A stretch of 64,000 bases of DNA from Lophius americanus (GCA_037951165.1 JBBDHG010000004.1:1569001-1633000); one strand, 5' to 3'. Positions 51,241 through 62,575 are shown, counted from the stretch's first letter. The notes: generated by a model from the letters alone, not told the origin. Translations and numbers: made by a program.

Positions 51241-52810
51241 CCTTTTTTGTAATAAGCACATGATAAACCATCAGGCTAAAAATGCACTCTTAAATCTTGT
51301 AGATCCTCAGGCTTGCCTCCTAAACTGATATTTATTATATAGAATCCAGGCTGCTGCAAGAAGAGATTCCAGTGTGGTTTTTGGGTGTGTCTCTTCTTCC
51401 TTTCATTCATAGAGGTCATGTAGGAAGATAAATCTAACTTCCACTGTAGCTTATCTTATGAGGGACTAGGGGAAAGATAAGTGTACGGAATGGAGTTAAG
51501 AAGACAAAAAAAGACACGGGGGTAAGATGCAGAAGATGACGGGCATTGATGAATAGTGAGTGAAGAATGGAGGAAAAAGGATACACTGCAGTTAAGAAAA
51601 GAGAGGGAGAGGAGGAACAGATGAGTGTTAGAGAAAAGAGGAAGGAGAAGATGGTGGAGGTAAAGAGACAGAGAGAGGGGTGGGAGGATGCCTGGATGGT
51701 GGGTTTATGATGAATTAAAGATGACACTCTCCGGCAGCCTGGTTTCTAAAGATCACTTTGTCTGCTAATGTAATGTTAATGAATGCAAATGATGTGCCTA
51801 ACCTCTCTCCTCTGACCAGGAGGGGGGAGGGGGACAGAGAGCGAGAACTGGGTGGTTATGTTTATACGGCTTGTTTCTGTGGTTTGTCTGGAGCATAAGG
51901 AGCAACTGACCACCAACACAGGATTGGATGTGTAAAGACTGTTCGCATCAACCACTGTCTTGACTGAGTACCTTTCTATGTTCATCATCCCCACCTGTGT
52001 CGCTGTTTTTTTCTGTTGGTTAAAGAAAAGTAAGTGTAGCTTCGCATCAGGCATGGCAAGGTTAAATCTAAACCTTTATGCAACGTGACAGGCCAGATGT
52101 AGAAGGCCAACACAATGTCACCTTGCTGTGATGATAGAATAATTTCATCAGGTTTTGCACATGCCGCATGTATATTCATTTTTCTAATCTAGCAGGGCAT
52201 TCTTCTTAACATCTGCTGCTGATCTAATTTGGCTTCTGGAACGCCGCTCGTCCGTATCTCCCCTCTCTCTCCCTTACTCTGATATTGACCTGCTCCTCTT
52301 TTATGCTGAAAATTTCATTTTCAGACAGCTAGAGCGAGTGACTGAGCACCCGGAACACATTTGTATGTGCAGACTTGTGTGTGCGATTCACAATTTGTGA
52401 GGTTGCTCTTTAAGTCTGTCTTTGGCTCAGCTATGAGGGACATGAGCATCCCATCACTCCACACCAATGTCTCCCAGGATGGCAGATTATTTTCTGTTAA
52501 ATTTTCAAATCGGCCAGGTTGTCATTTTCTGTCTTCAGGGAAACATAGAGGTCACATTTTTTATGCGCTCCTGTATCTTCTATTTAAAGCAAAAACCCTT
52601 CAGTATGAGTGACACACCTTTGGTGTGGCACAGACTAAGATATCTCATATGTGTATTTGCAAGGATTGTCTTCTGCGTTGAACTCATCGAAATATATAAT
52701 TCCTTAATATTCTTTTTGTGTTGGCATTCATGCATATGCTTTAAATTTTTCTTTAGGTCTTATCTTACTGAGAGAACCTTTTAAGTCAGCATAGTGGATT
52801 CTTTTTTTAG
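51241..52810. other. Intron 1, unique non-coding stretch
   Basis: A purine-rich strand-asymmetric tract (GAGA/GGAA) occupies 51470-51690 and gives an S/F/L-rich spurious ORF on the minus strand. Nothing else was recognised. Confidence 0.45.
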
Positions 52811-52828
52811 GCAGTCCCTTTGACCTGT

Positions 52829-52960
52829 TGTGAGCCCCAATGGTCAATTTTGGGTCCAACACTGTTCTATGTACATGCTGCCACTAGGGTGTATATTTGA
52901 AAAACAATCTATCAGCCATCCCTCTATGCTGATGATACCGATACCTACCTTTGAAACTAG
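52829..52960 (+). mobile_element. LINE reverse-transcriptase fragment (catalytic region), separate copy
   Basis: One frame reads EPQWSILGPTLFYVHAA and later SLYADDTDTYL (TATGCTGATGAT at 52925-52936). These are the PQGS-LGP and YADD blocks of a non-LTR reverse transcriptase, brought closer together than normal and with a stop between them. The YADD motif catalyses DNA synthesis in active elements. It lies just before a second LINE piece that starts from an earlier part of the same domain, so it must be an independent insertion or a rearranged part. Confidence 0.65.
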
Positions 52961-52964
52961 ACAC

Positions 52965-54430
52965 AAAACTTTAATTAACTTCCTTTCAAACATTCCTCTC
53001 CAAAGTACTGGAAAAAGTAGTTGCTGCCCACCTCCAGGACCACCTTAAATAAAACAACCTCTTTGAAACCTTTCAGTCTGGTTTCCACTCCGCCCACACT
53101 ACATAAACAGATCTGCTTAGAGTCACAAATAACTTACGGATGGCACCAGATGCTGGTTCACCTTCCCTCCTGATTTTCCTTGATTTGTCTGCTGCTTCGA
53201 CACAGTTGACCATGGAATACTCCTACACCGCCTACATCACACCGCTGGACTCACTGCCACCGCCCTAAACTGGTTTCAATCCTACTTCACCGACAGAAGA
53301 GAATACATTTCCCTTGGAAGTTCAAGGTCCCGGAAACACACCGTCACCTGTGGGGTCCCCCAGGGATCAGTCCTTGGCCCCATTTCTCTGCATACTATAC
53401 ATGCTCCCCATTGGCCAGGTCATCAGTCGATATGGACTCTCATTCCATTGCTACGCTGATGACACGCAAATCTACATAAAAACTGACACATGGTCCTCCG
53501 CAGCCTCTCCATCCTCATCGGCATCATCATCTACCCTGTCAACTCTCCACGCTTGTCTGAAGGAGATAAAGGTGTGGATAAAAAAACAACTTTTTTCAGT
53601 TGAACAGCTACAAAACCGAAGCAATTTTAATTGGCACCCCACATCAGACCCAGTCTTCCTCCATAACCAGTATTACCTTCTCTGGTCAAGGCATTCCCCT
53701 CTCTTCATCAGTCATCAACCTCGGTTTAAGATTTGACCCTCAACTCACTTTTGAATCCCACATCAAACACATCTGCAAGATCTCCTTTCATCATCTCAGA
53801 AATATTTCCAAACTCCGTTCTTCACTCACCTTGAGTGATGCTGAAAAGCTGGTCCACGCGTTTGTCTCCTCCAGACTGGATTACTGTAACGCACTTCTCA
53901 TCTGGATCCCTGATAAAATCTTCGAAGACTACAATATGTTCAAAACAGTGCTGCAAGGATCCTGATGAGAGTTCGTAAACACGAACACATCACCCCCGTT
54001 CTTCATTCCCATCTCCACCAGGGTTGAATATAAGATCTCCCTCCTCACCCACCAGTGCATCCATGGCAATACACCCCCCTACCTGAAAGAACTACTCACC
54101 CCACTGACCTCAACACTATCCCTCCGTTCTACCCACTCATACCGTCTCCTCCTTCCCCAGACTAAGCTCAGCACCATGGGTGATCGGGTCTTCTGTTCTG
54201 CTGCCCCTCGTCTGTGGAATGCCCTCCCTGACCATCTGAGGGCTCCACAGACGACTGACACATTTAAAAAAGGACTTAAAACTTTTCTTTTTTATCAGAA
54301 CCTATAACTTTATATAGTTATTATTTTATTTTTTATTGATGCTTTTATCTGCTTTTACTTTGTAGCACTTTGAGATTTGATCCAAATGTAAAGTGCATTA
54401 TAAATTAAATGTATTATTATTATTATTATT
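52965..54430 (+). mobile_element. L2-clade LINE, 5'-truncated and frameshifted ORF2 with 3' end
   Basis: In order: SKVLEKVVAAHLQDHLK, NNLFETFQSGFHSAHTT, SPSLLIFLDLSAA, a 1-base loss that breaks the F-D-T-V-D-H motif near 53196, GVPQGSVLGP, then FHCYADDTQIYIKTDT (YADD at 53452-53463), LTFESHIKHICKISFHHLRN, KLVHAFVSSRLDYCNALLIW, and at the end FCSAAPRLWNALPDHLRAP with TFKKGLKTFLF. These are the reverse transcriptase and C-terminal blocks of fish L2 (Maui-type) elements. Stops and at least three frame changes make it dead. The 3' end AAAGTGCATTATAAATTAAA followed by (ATT)n is the retroposon tail. The endonuclease and 5' half are missing. Confidence 0.88.
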
Positions 54431-54589
54431 AAACTGTTTGGCTGAGGTTAAATCATAATACTATTTCCTCCACCTTAAATTTTTGTCAATAATCCCTCTC
54501 ATGGTCCCCCCGTGCCTCCTGACAACCTATTGTTTTTGTTTAATAAGAAATAAATTATTTTAGAAAGATTTGTTGTTTATTTGTAAATG

Positions 54590-54830
54590 ACTAGCCCCAT
54601 CTTACCTTTCAGACTTACTGCATACTTATGCCCCATATGTCCAGCCGAGGTCACTTGACCAGCAGCATCTAGATGTGCCTAGATCCAGACTTGCAATTAG
54701 GGCGGACCAGGCCTTCTCATTTGCGGCCTTTAATCTTTAGAATGATCTCCCCTTCAAGATAAGGCCATCAACATCGCTGTTTAAAGTAGTTGTGACAACC
54801 ACTGTAGACTTTTTATTTAATGGCTCACCC
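54590..54830 (+). mobile_element. Second LINE fragment, ORF2 C-terminal part
   Basis: The reading LSDLLHTYAPYVQPRSLDQQ, then RADQAFSFAAFNL, a stop, NDLPFKIRPSTSLFK, matches the terminal block of LINE ORF2 proteins (…R-A-F-S-V-A-A-P-x-L-W-N-x-L-P…S-L-x-x-F-K). It is a different family from the element just upstream. It contains an in-frame stop and is inactive. Confidence 0.7.
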
Positions 54831-54957
54831 TTTTTGCCTGAATGTGTTCAATGACTCATAGAGGGTTCATTATTTGACAAATGTTTTCTAAGATATAAAA
54901 TATAACAAATATATATGTCATGAACCCTGACGCAAAGGGTGTCACAAGCCAGTGTAT

Positions 54958-55095
54958 TTTAATTGTTGGTCCCAGGCCCAGATAAATGTGGAGGGATGTG
55001 TCAGGAGGGGCATCTGATGTAAAACCTATGCTAAATCAATATGCGGAACACAAAACCGATCCCTAAAGGGAAAAGCCGAAAGAAGAAGAAGAAGA
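54958..55095 (+). mobile_element. LINE-like 3' tail ending in (AGA)n
   Basis: AGGAGGGGCATCTGATGTAA, ATCAATATGCGGAACACAAA and GGGAAAAGCCGAAAGAAGAA followed by GAAGAAGA match a tail seen on many fish non-LTR retroelements (…gggcatccggcgtaaaa … aaatcaatatgcgg … agccgaaagaagaagaag, from memory). The clade is not assigned. Confidence 0.65.
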
Positions 55096-57070
55096 TTCGC
55101 TATAGGCTATGAGTCTCTTTGGTCAAGTCTGTGTTGTATTTTAAATGTGCTATACAGATAGATTGAGTAGACTATTTACTGTGAAGCAGTGCTGTGCCAT
55201 AAACCAAGTCACAGTTTTAAAACCCGCTTTATGCGCTCTGCCCTGCTGAATCATTTCTTTCGTGATTTCCCTGAGTGGTATGAGGGTTCACTGAGTGTCT
55301 GCGCGATAAATAAACACACAATTTGTTCCGAAAAATTCTTCACTCTGTCAAAAATGTTCCTTTGTATTCATAAATCCCCTGAGTGGACGGCTTATTAGTT
55401 TGGGAGATACACAAGCTTTTCCTCTTGTTTATTTGTCACTTTGTTTTCAGGCCCGTTTTAAGATGCCAGGCTCAGCAGGCTGCCACGGGGCTTCATCATT
55501 GTTAAGTGCTCATTTCTATCCCGCTGATTTTTTCTGTTTTTCATCTCTGCTGTTCCCTCTGTCTGTCGTTTATTTTCATTCTCCCTCTCTACTTGTCTTT
55601 CCTTCTTGATTCCATTTCTGAGAGAAGATAAAACCCTCTAAAATAATGTCGATCGAGACCTTCGGATCTTATTTCAGTTTTCTGGGCAATCACAAAGAGT
55701 AGGCCCTCTTGGCCCAACATCCAGCATCTGGACATGATTGTCTCATTGAATTACAAAGTGTACCAGCCTCCTTGAAAATGAGGACATAGTGGAGGTAGGC
55801 GGGGGTTAAAGAATACATGAATGGAAAAGATGTGTTACGGGATGCATAGGGAAATCCACAGAGAACTGTCTGCCATATTGACTAAGGAGCCAAGGATTTT
55901 CAGAGAGGCGCCTTAGCACATGTTCTATCGATCAGCAGCCATACAATCATACAAACGCAGCCACAAAGGGAGGAATTACACAGACATGTTGCTATTTGGA
56001 ATTGCAAACTGAGGAATTAAAGGTAGACATAAAGGCTTGAAAAAGAAAGTACATGTCAGCCATTCTATCTTCTCACAATTTTCTCTCTGTAGATGCTCAT
56101 TGGCTTAACTGCGGGCAATATGTAATCATGAGTTTCCATGTGATGTATCATCCAACTGCTTGCTGACGTGCAATTGTGTGAAGAAGGCTGCCTTATCGAT
56201 CTGTAACGCAAGGCCCCATCAATGTTTAATGCAGTCTCTCCTGCTCTTTCATTTCTACCTCTCCCTCTCTCTAGTCCACTCTCTCTTTCTCCATCTGTGG
56301 AAACAGCCTACCATTTGGTATTGATCTACTGCTTGCTAATGATAAGGAGCTGTGTTTTCTGGGATTGGAACCTGAAGGCCCTTCGGATGAGCCTCTTTTG
56401 GCTGGGCTAGCCACATTTACTATTTTGACTCTTACACTGATAGTGTATTGGCTTTAGTGAGCCATACACAAAGAGCCAAGGCACATCCATTGTATTTTTT
56501 TGGAGACACATACATTTCTTGACCTTATAGCATTTTGCATCCATTTAAAACTGCCTACTTTTGGCAACAAAAGCTCCTTGAATAGATTTTATAGGCCATT
56601 TTGACAAACTCAACATTCAACTCTGTGTTATACAATAATTCCTTCACAGACTGAACAGCTGGTGAACCTGTCAGTATATAATATATTGGAGCTACCAAGT
56701 GGAACTGTCATAGCAGAACATGAATGCAGGAGGAAACACACTGTACTACACTCCCAACATGAGGGATGATAGCTACCTCGCATGGCCTTTCAAATTAATA
56801 AGCAGCACGTTCTGAGTCACAAATCCTCAAATAGGACAGCTTGGTCAGTAGTCAAGAGCATCATACTTGCCCCATCCAGAGTCAGTTTCTCATTGGAATG
56901 GCTCCATTTGTAAATTAGAAATAAGAATTTTCATTTCTGACTATCAATTTGAACTTTGGTTTGACACAGGACTAGAACCGATGTATCCTGGTTACTAGTT
57001 ATGGGTCAAGTCCATACAGCAACCGCGATAAAATCCTTCAATTTCTCACTTTTTGTATTGCCTATATTTA
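55096..57070. other. Intron 1, unique non-coding stretch
   Basis: Nothing recognised. A C/T-rich strand lies at 56230-56300. Confidence 0.45.
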
Positions 57071-57074
57071 AATT

Positions 57075-57602
57075 AAGGATGCACCGATACCACTGTTTGT
57101 CAAAACGAGTACGAGTACTTAGATTTCTGTACTCGCTGATAACAATATGAAGACTTAATAATTAATAATAATAAAGCTTACAGCTTACTTTCCATATATT
57201 TTTTATATTATTTTACCAGATGTTTCACCAGTGTTTGCAAAGTTGTTTGTAGCTTGAACATGACCATGTGCCAGTTGTCCAGATGTTTAATCATATTTCT
57301 TGCAGTAAACGCACTTTTTTCATACATCCTATTAAAAGTTTAGCAGAGTATAATTTTCTTTACACTTTAGTTTTGTCATCATCGCCTACATTAAATATTT
57401 CCCCGTTTCTGGCAATACTCATCCACCTTCTACCTGCTCAACTAACAGATGTTAGTGCTGAATTAGTCTCAAGCGGTATTGTTTCTGTAAAGGGGCATTT
57501 TCGCTGTTCAGTAGTGTTGTTGCCTTAAAGTGGTATCAGGGACAGTATTATATCATGAATTTCATGAGTACATGATCCTAGTATCGGAACCAATGCTGAT
57601 AT
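57075..57602 (+). mobile_element. Degenerate hAT-like element
   Basis: AAGGATGCACCGATACCACT then AACGAGTACGAGTACTTAGA and TTTCTGTACTCGCTGATA resemble the left end of a frequent fish hAT-type repeat (agggctgcaccgatacc … gagtacgagtac…, from memory). GTATCGGAACCAATGCTGAT near 57581 resembles its right part. The true right terminus is not preserved, so ends are approximate. Confidence 0.45.
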
Positions 57603-57633
57603 AATTATCAACAGTAAAAATGGCACTAGGATA

Positions 57634-57657
57634 CCTACAAAATCCTAGTTTTGTAGG
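57634..57657. repeat. 9-bp perfect hairpin
   Basis: CCTACAAAA (57634-57642) and TTTTGTAGG (57649-57657) are separated by TCCTAG. Confidence 0.75.
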
Positions 57658-57659
57658 AT

Positions 57660-59355
57660 ATGGTCAATGACCAAGCGTCTGTTTTGTGATATCCTTATAG
57701 TCAGAATTGCTTGAAATATCAGATATCAGCTTTGATTATAGACTGGTCGGTATGGAAGAGGATGACTAATGGGTTCTATGTTAGGGACGAGTAACCTTGT
57801 GTTAAATGCCTGCAACCCATGAATCACTGTCTCAACTGTCAAAGCATTGTTTATTATCCAATCAAAACAGACATAAATTTGAATATATAAATAATATTTT
57901 TTGTTTTATCTTAAGAATATTTTCATATAAAGTGGACTCACATTTTCTAATTACTATGGGTAGCTAATTTTGAAATGGAACTCTTGAAATCCTCTTATGA
58001 TTAAATGAGAGAATGGTCCACATAACAGCTTATTTAAAACACACACAGAAGCGTACACACAAGGGACATTGGATAAATCCCTGTAGCCAGTGGACAGGTG
58101 AGCGAGCTATGGCTTGATGGCTGTGTGAACCTCAACTCATTGCTAATAACCATTTAGCATACTCCATTTGGTCATCTGCTTCTCTGAGATTCTGCTAATG
58201 GTAGAAGTTAGGTCAGATGAAACGGCTCAGCCACCCTCCCTTGGGCCTTTGACCTTTTTTTCTTGCCTTCGGCCTTTACCGGCTTTTTCTTAAAAGAGGA
58301 CATTTGAAATGGCTTACCAGGTGCCTGTGAGATTTGACTAAAGCTTTTGTGATTTCCCAGGAGAAAGGGTTGGCAGACCGCACAATGTTGGCTGTTGATG
58401 TGGTTGTTTCGTGCCCCTATCTTCCCAGCTGACAGCAAGTGCTACAGGCAGGCATGGAGGCAGGCAGGAGATGCTTGGCTGGCTCGCTGGCTGCATGTGG
58501 AACTAGACAAGGCAATTCTGATCTTAAGGAAATTGAAGTCCTCTGATGGAAGCTTGGTGTGAACAAGGCTTTCACTGTAGGTGTACACAGAAAATTACAC
58601 TCTTGAGGTGACTGTTGAATGTAAGTGTGTGCAGCCTGCGTGCATTTGTCCTAATGTGTATATGTTTGAGTGCTTATGTGTGTAGCTTAATTACATAGGT
58701 TAATTGTTTTTTAGTCTGATGACAGTTTCTCCCAGTATGTGGAGATTGAGAATAATGCAGTTCTTTGCTACTTACCGGTGGCTTGTCATCTTCAGTGTAC
58801 TTTTGTTTTTACCAAAACCACTTGAACTGCAGATGACATTCTTTGAGTGCTCTATCATTTGGAATGATTTCTAAATCCCTACAAGTTCAGATGGGATTTC
58901 AAATAGGCAATGGCAGTGGGTGTACGCATCTCGACAAATGAGGCTGCTGAGGCCTGGAACCTCTTCCTGAATGAAGGAAGCGTCTGGGGGTTATGCGTTT
59001 GAATTCAATCAGAGTGAGGTGTCTCATACACATATGTAGGCGTCACTGGCCAACCGTTTGCTGTGATAGTGGATAGTGATAGTGCAGCAAGCCAAAGACA
59101 CTGCTAGAGCAGTTATTCTGAACACACCCACATGCCCAGCTTATCTGCTACAGATCATTACCCAGACATTCACTCTGCTATCTCCACATTTTATCTGTTT
59201 GGCCAAATAATGAATGACAATGAGATCATGTTGTTGAGAAAGACATCTAGGAAACATGAAATATCTCCTGGGTTGCTCATAATGATGTGGGACATTTCAG
59301 CCAGTATGTTTGGGGGATTGCTTCTTATTCCTCAAAATTATGAAGAGAAAATGGG
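57660..59355. other. 3' part of intron 1, unique non-coding stretch
   Basis: No transposon or exon was recognised. The 76-codon minus-strand ORF (58208-58438) is K/R-rich near the end but has no recognisable domain. Confidence 0.45.
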
Positions 59356-59359
59356 TACG

Positions 59360-59831
59360 AGGCTACATTCACACTTCAGCAAAAATGTTGCCATGTCAGA
59401 TTTTTGCTCATACCTGACTGTTTCATGACAGTTTGAACAGCACAAACCACATGGTATCTGATACTTCCCAGTTGAGCAACCTCCTATAGGTGGTCCTAAA
59501 TCAGACAGAGGTCAGATTTTTTGTGATGCAACTTTAATCCGAATTGTCGGAACTAATGCAACTTTGAGGTCATCTCCTGTTGACATTCGTCACAAAGCTG
59601 CGCCGCCGCGAGACGCTTTTCACACAAAAACATCAGTGGAAACACTTTTACCACTAAAGAAAGTGTTCCAACTAACTTGAGTAGCTTCAAATTAGTTATT
59701 TTATTGACAGCTTCTGTGTGTGGCGTCTTTGTTCGGACACATTTTCAGACTAATTTCAACAGCTACACAAAAAAATCCAATCAAAAAAAAATCAGAATGG
59801 AGCGTTAAGACTGGCAGTTTGGACGTCGCCT
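59360..59831 (+). mobile_element. hAT-like MITE with imperfect terminal inverted repeats
   Basis: The left end AGGCTACATTCACACTTCAG and the reverse complement of the right end, AGGCGACGTCCAAACTGCCA, are alike and match the aggctacgttcacactgcag ends of common fish MITEs (recalled). The body contains paired TCAGATTTTT/AAAAATCAGA-type motifs. There is no coding capacity. Its right end is 7 bases from a Tc1-like remnant. Confidence 0.55.
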
Positions 59832-59837
59832 TACACG

Positions 59838-60097
59838 TCCAGGGCCACATGTTGATGGTTAGACAGCTGAATCAGAGCATCCCTTCAAAGTTGTCATAGT
59901 AAGGACAACTAGTGAACAGACCGCCAAGACCCATTAATGCACCGGAGGATAGCGTATGTTATCGGATCCCACAGAAGTGGTGTTGTAGCACAATTTGATT
60001 CATGCTGAAGATCAGGCTGAGCAGAGCTGCTTTGTTAGCAAACAGGGACCTACACAATATTAGGCTTGTGGTTTGAATATCATGACTTATCGGTGTA
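59838..60097 (+). mobile_element. Tc1/mariner-like transposase remnant with right end
   Basis: GATGGTTAGACAGCTGAATC + AGAGCATC, AGTAAGGACAACTAGTGAAC, CGGATCCCACAGAAGTGG and TAGCACAATTTGATTCATGC follow the order of the transposase gene of the same Tc1-like element as at 42314. It then skips to AGGGACCTACACAATATTAG and ends in a terminal repeat ATCATGACTTATCGGTGTA. It has many indels, encodes no usable protein, and ends only 167 bases before exon 2. Confidence 0.72.
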
Positions 60098-60264
60098 GGT
60101 GTCTATGGTGGATCACTGAGGAATAGCTGGAGCGTAGACAAAATGTTGATGTTGTGTCATGTGATCACTGGGGCTTGAATTCTGTTCAGCACCATAGAAT
60201 GATACTAAAAATACCTTTTTTGAAGCTAACTGCTGTTTCTCCCTTCCTTGTGTCTTTGCTACAG

Positions 60265-60329
60265 AGACAGTGATGGACACTCGAGTGGCAACAGCTGAGC
60301 TGGGATGGACAGCATATCCTAATTCTGGG
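60265..60329 (+). CDS. ephb1: EphB1-like receptor tyrosine kinase, coding exon 2 (start of ligand-binding domain)
   Basis: This 65-bp exon, the usual size of Eph exon 2, continues exon 1 in frame and gives 22 codons containing MDTRVATAELGW and then TAYPNSG. The T-A-E-L-G-W motif is the hallmark N-terminal strand of the Eph ligand-binding (ephrin-binding) domain, outside the cell in the finished receptor. The M-D-T-R start and W-T-A-x-P ending fit EphB1 better than EphB2 (MDST..., W-M-V-H-P), EphB3 or EphB4, from memory of those proteins. The acceptor is a pyrimidine-rich tract ending in CTACAG at 60264. A CTAAC branch-point candidate lies at 60226-60230, about 36 bases upstream. The donor is GGG|GTGAGTC in phase 0, as expected before the exon that starts with Trp. 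That next exon is not seen before 64000, so the gene is cut off by the window end. The exon is too short to stand out as an ORF. Confidence 0.88.
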
Positions 60330-61667
60330 GTGAGTCTCTCTTATTTTGGTATTTAAAAGCAATAAATAAAAGATATTTGGGAATTTTTCTGATCAGAATC
60401 TTTCTATTTGTGCTTCACAGATAAGATGTGACATGAAAGACAGCACACATACTGATCACCTAGATAGCCAAAAGGAATTATGGGAGCCTAGAATTAAGTA
60501 GTGCCCGATGTAGCTGCTATTATGGGTATTATTTTCTCGCTGTCCCAGCTCATAATGACTTAATGACATAATGGGTCCACGTAAGCCCCAGAACACAGTT
60601 CCTAAGTCCCAGTAAATGGAAGCTGGGGGATAGCATTGACATAATGATACTGTAATGACACATTTATGCAAGGAAGTAGTAGCATTAGGATCAAACAGGG
60701 GAGGAGGAGCTAAGAGGAATGAAGCGCTGAGGGCTTTTTCAGAATTTAGGGGAACTATTGTCAACTTTCTGGTTGTTTCGTGAACATGAAAGAAGTGGAA
60801 TTGGAAGAAGAATCAATAGAAAAGGTATGATGAGGAGGGTACCCTATTACACTAATAGACCTAAAGAGAATTTGAAGACCATATTATCTTCGCGATAATT
60901 TAATAATTTCTTTGAAAAGTTGGACACATGAGCCCTGATAGCTGGGTTGGCGGCGGCGGCGGGGGGGAGAGATCAGGACAGCCAAGATTGTGTCCTATAT
61001 TTTCTGGGTCTTTGGGTATTTATGAGGAATTTTGTTACTCCCTATTACAGTTTTCGATATATTTTGACATCATATTGTAGTGTAGTGTGTGTCGCCTGTA
61101 AAATATTAAGAACTAAAGGAACCTAAAACGCTGTTTAAACAATTCTCATAGCTTATAAAGGCGATTTTAAGGTAAAGTTACAAATAAGTCAACCCGAGGT
61201 TATCATCCATGGTTGGTGAAAAATAAATACAGTTGATATTGCACATTCAAATAATCCAGTGTTGGGAGTAAATGGGCCTGAGTGACAGTTAGAATGTGAG
61301 TTTTTTCTCCCTCCAAAGGGGGCACATTACCCCTTCCACCTGTCTGTCATATCAGGGAACTTCTATCCACTTTGCCTCAAAGCCCGTGGGACAAAATAAA
61401 ATATAATTTCTCACCTGAGTATTAGGGCCCCCAAAGGTGTGTATCCTATAATTGGTTTCTTATGTTTGTTTAATTTAAAATTTTTAACGGCATGGTAATG
61501 TTAATTTGGTTACATTCATCTATGATAGAGATCAGAGGTTATTCAGATCAGCAGAAATTTTAGTTTTTCTATTAGTGGGGCAACCTGTGTCATTGGACAC
61601 TTGGTTTTTTTGCTTAATGTGAAAGGACTGGTTCAACACAATGTAGATGTGACAATCATCATTACAT

Positions 61668-62575
61668 CCACGAAAAGTCCGGGGATATTATGGCACCTGG
61701 TCTGCGTCTGCCAGCACCACCCAATCCTTTTGGTTAACACGATAACTAGTAAAGAGATTTCATGGATCGTTTTAAATTTTATACCTAGATAGAGAAACAT
61801 TTATACCAATGCAAAAACGAACTGGATTGATTTTGGGAAAAGGTCAGTTGTATATTTCAAATTCTGGGTGGAGCTATAGCTCCAAACATTTTTGGGCCAT
61901 TATTTTGCAACTGTTGATCCTATTTAGTCCACATTTTTTGTTAATGAATTGACACGAAGACATCTATCTTGTATACATCATATGTCACTCTTAAGTTTCC
62001 AATTTTACTCACTAGTAACCTTTTTTGTGTGAAAAACCCACAGTTTCTTTTTGAATATAACTTCCTAAACGTTAGGTGCATTTGAATCAACTGAACAAGA
62101 TCTATCCGGTGTTAATCTTATTTTACTTAACTCTCTTTGGGGAGCTCTCAAAAACACAGTTATATGGGTATAGCATCAAATTTAAGTTGAAGAGTTTAAT
62201 CAGGAGGATTGCTTGTTTTACTCAAGTAAGCAAAGTTCATATTTCACTTGATGGGAGGAGCTCCTTTTTATGAAAAAAACACTGCTATTTGGATAACATT
62301 TCAAAACTATTGGCCAAATTTAGTCCAAATTTGTTGATGAATTACAGGGAATATATCTTGTAGTTATCATATTTCATTTTAATAGTAGATATTTTATTTA
62401 CATGGGGGAGCTTTTTTATTATGACAAACACTTTGTAATAAAAAGTGTTTGTCGTAATCTTCTAACAAAACTTCAAATTTAAGTTGAGGAGTTAAATCAT
62501 TGAGATTGCTTGTTCAACGCAGGAGGTTGGAGATTTTTAGATATACCCCCTTGCTGTCAGGATTCACAATATAGG
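61668..62575 (+). repeat. Unclassified interspersed repeat family A, long copy 5 (tandem internal units)
   Basis: The copy starts AAAGTCCGGGGATATTATGG, continues AACTGGATTGATTTTGGGAA and GGAGCTATAGCTCCAAACAT, and ends AGGAGTTAAATCATTGAGAT then ATACCCCCTTGCTGTCAGGA. Within it the block TTTAGTCCACATTTTTTGTT (about 61928) recurs as TTTAGTCCAAATTTGTTGAT (about 62319), so a unit of roughly 390 bp is duplicated in tandem. It has no recognisable ORF. Confidence 0.65.
62419..62457. repeat. 16-bp hairpin with one mismatch, inside family A copy 5
   Basis: TTATGACAAACACTTT (62419-62434) pairs with AAAGTGTTTGTCGTAA (62442-62457), loop GTAATAA, one G-T-type mismatch. Confidence 0.75.

Larger units (their letters stand above)
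7143..60264 (+). other. ephb1: Intron 1 of the EphB1-like gene, about 53.1 kb
   Basis: GT at 7143 and AG at 60263-60264 bound the intron, which is in phase 1. A very long first intron is common in Eph genes of vertebrates. No other exon in the same frame with Eph similarity was seen inside it. The repeats it carries are listed separately. Much of the rest is unique sequence that may hold enhancers. Confidence 0.83.

Noticed and set aside
60945..60968. GGC repeat after exon 2 as a CpG island or second promoter
   Set aside because: Too short (about 20 bases) and the flanks are AT-rich.
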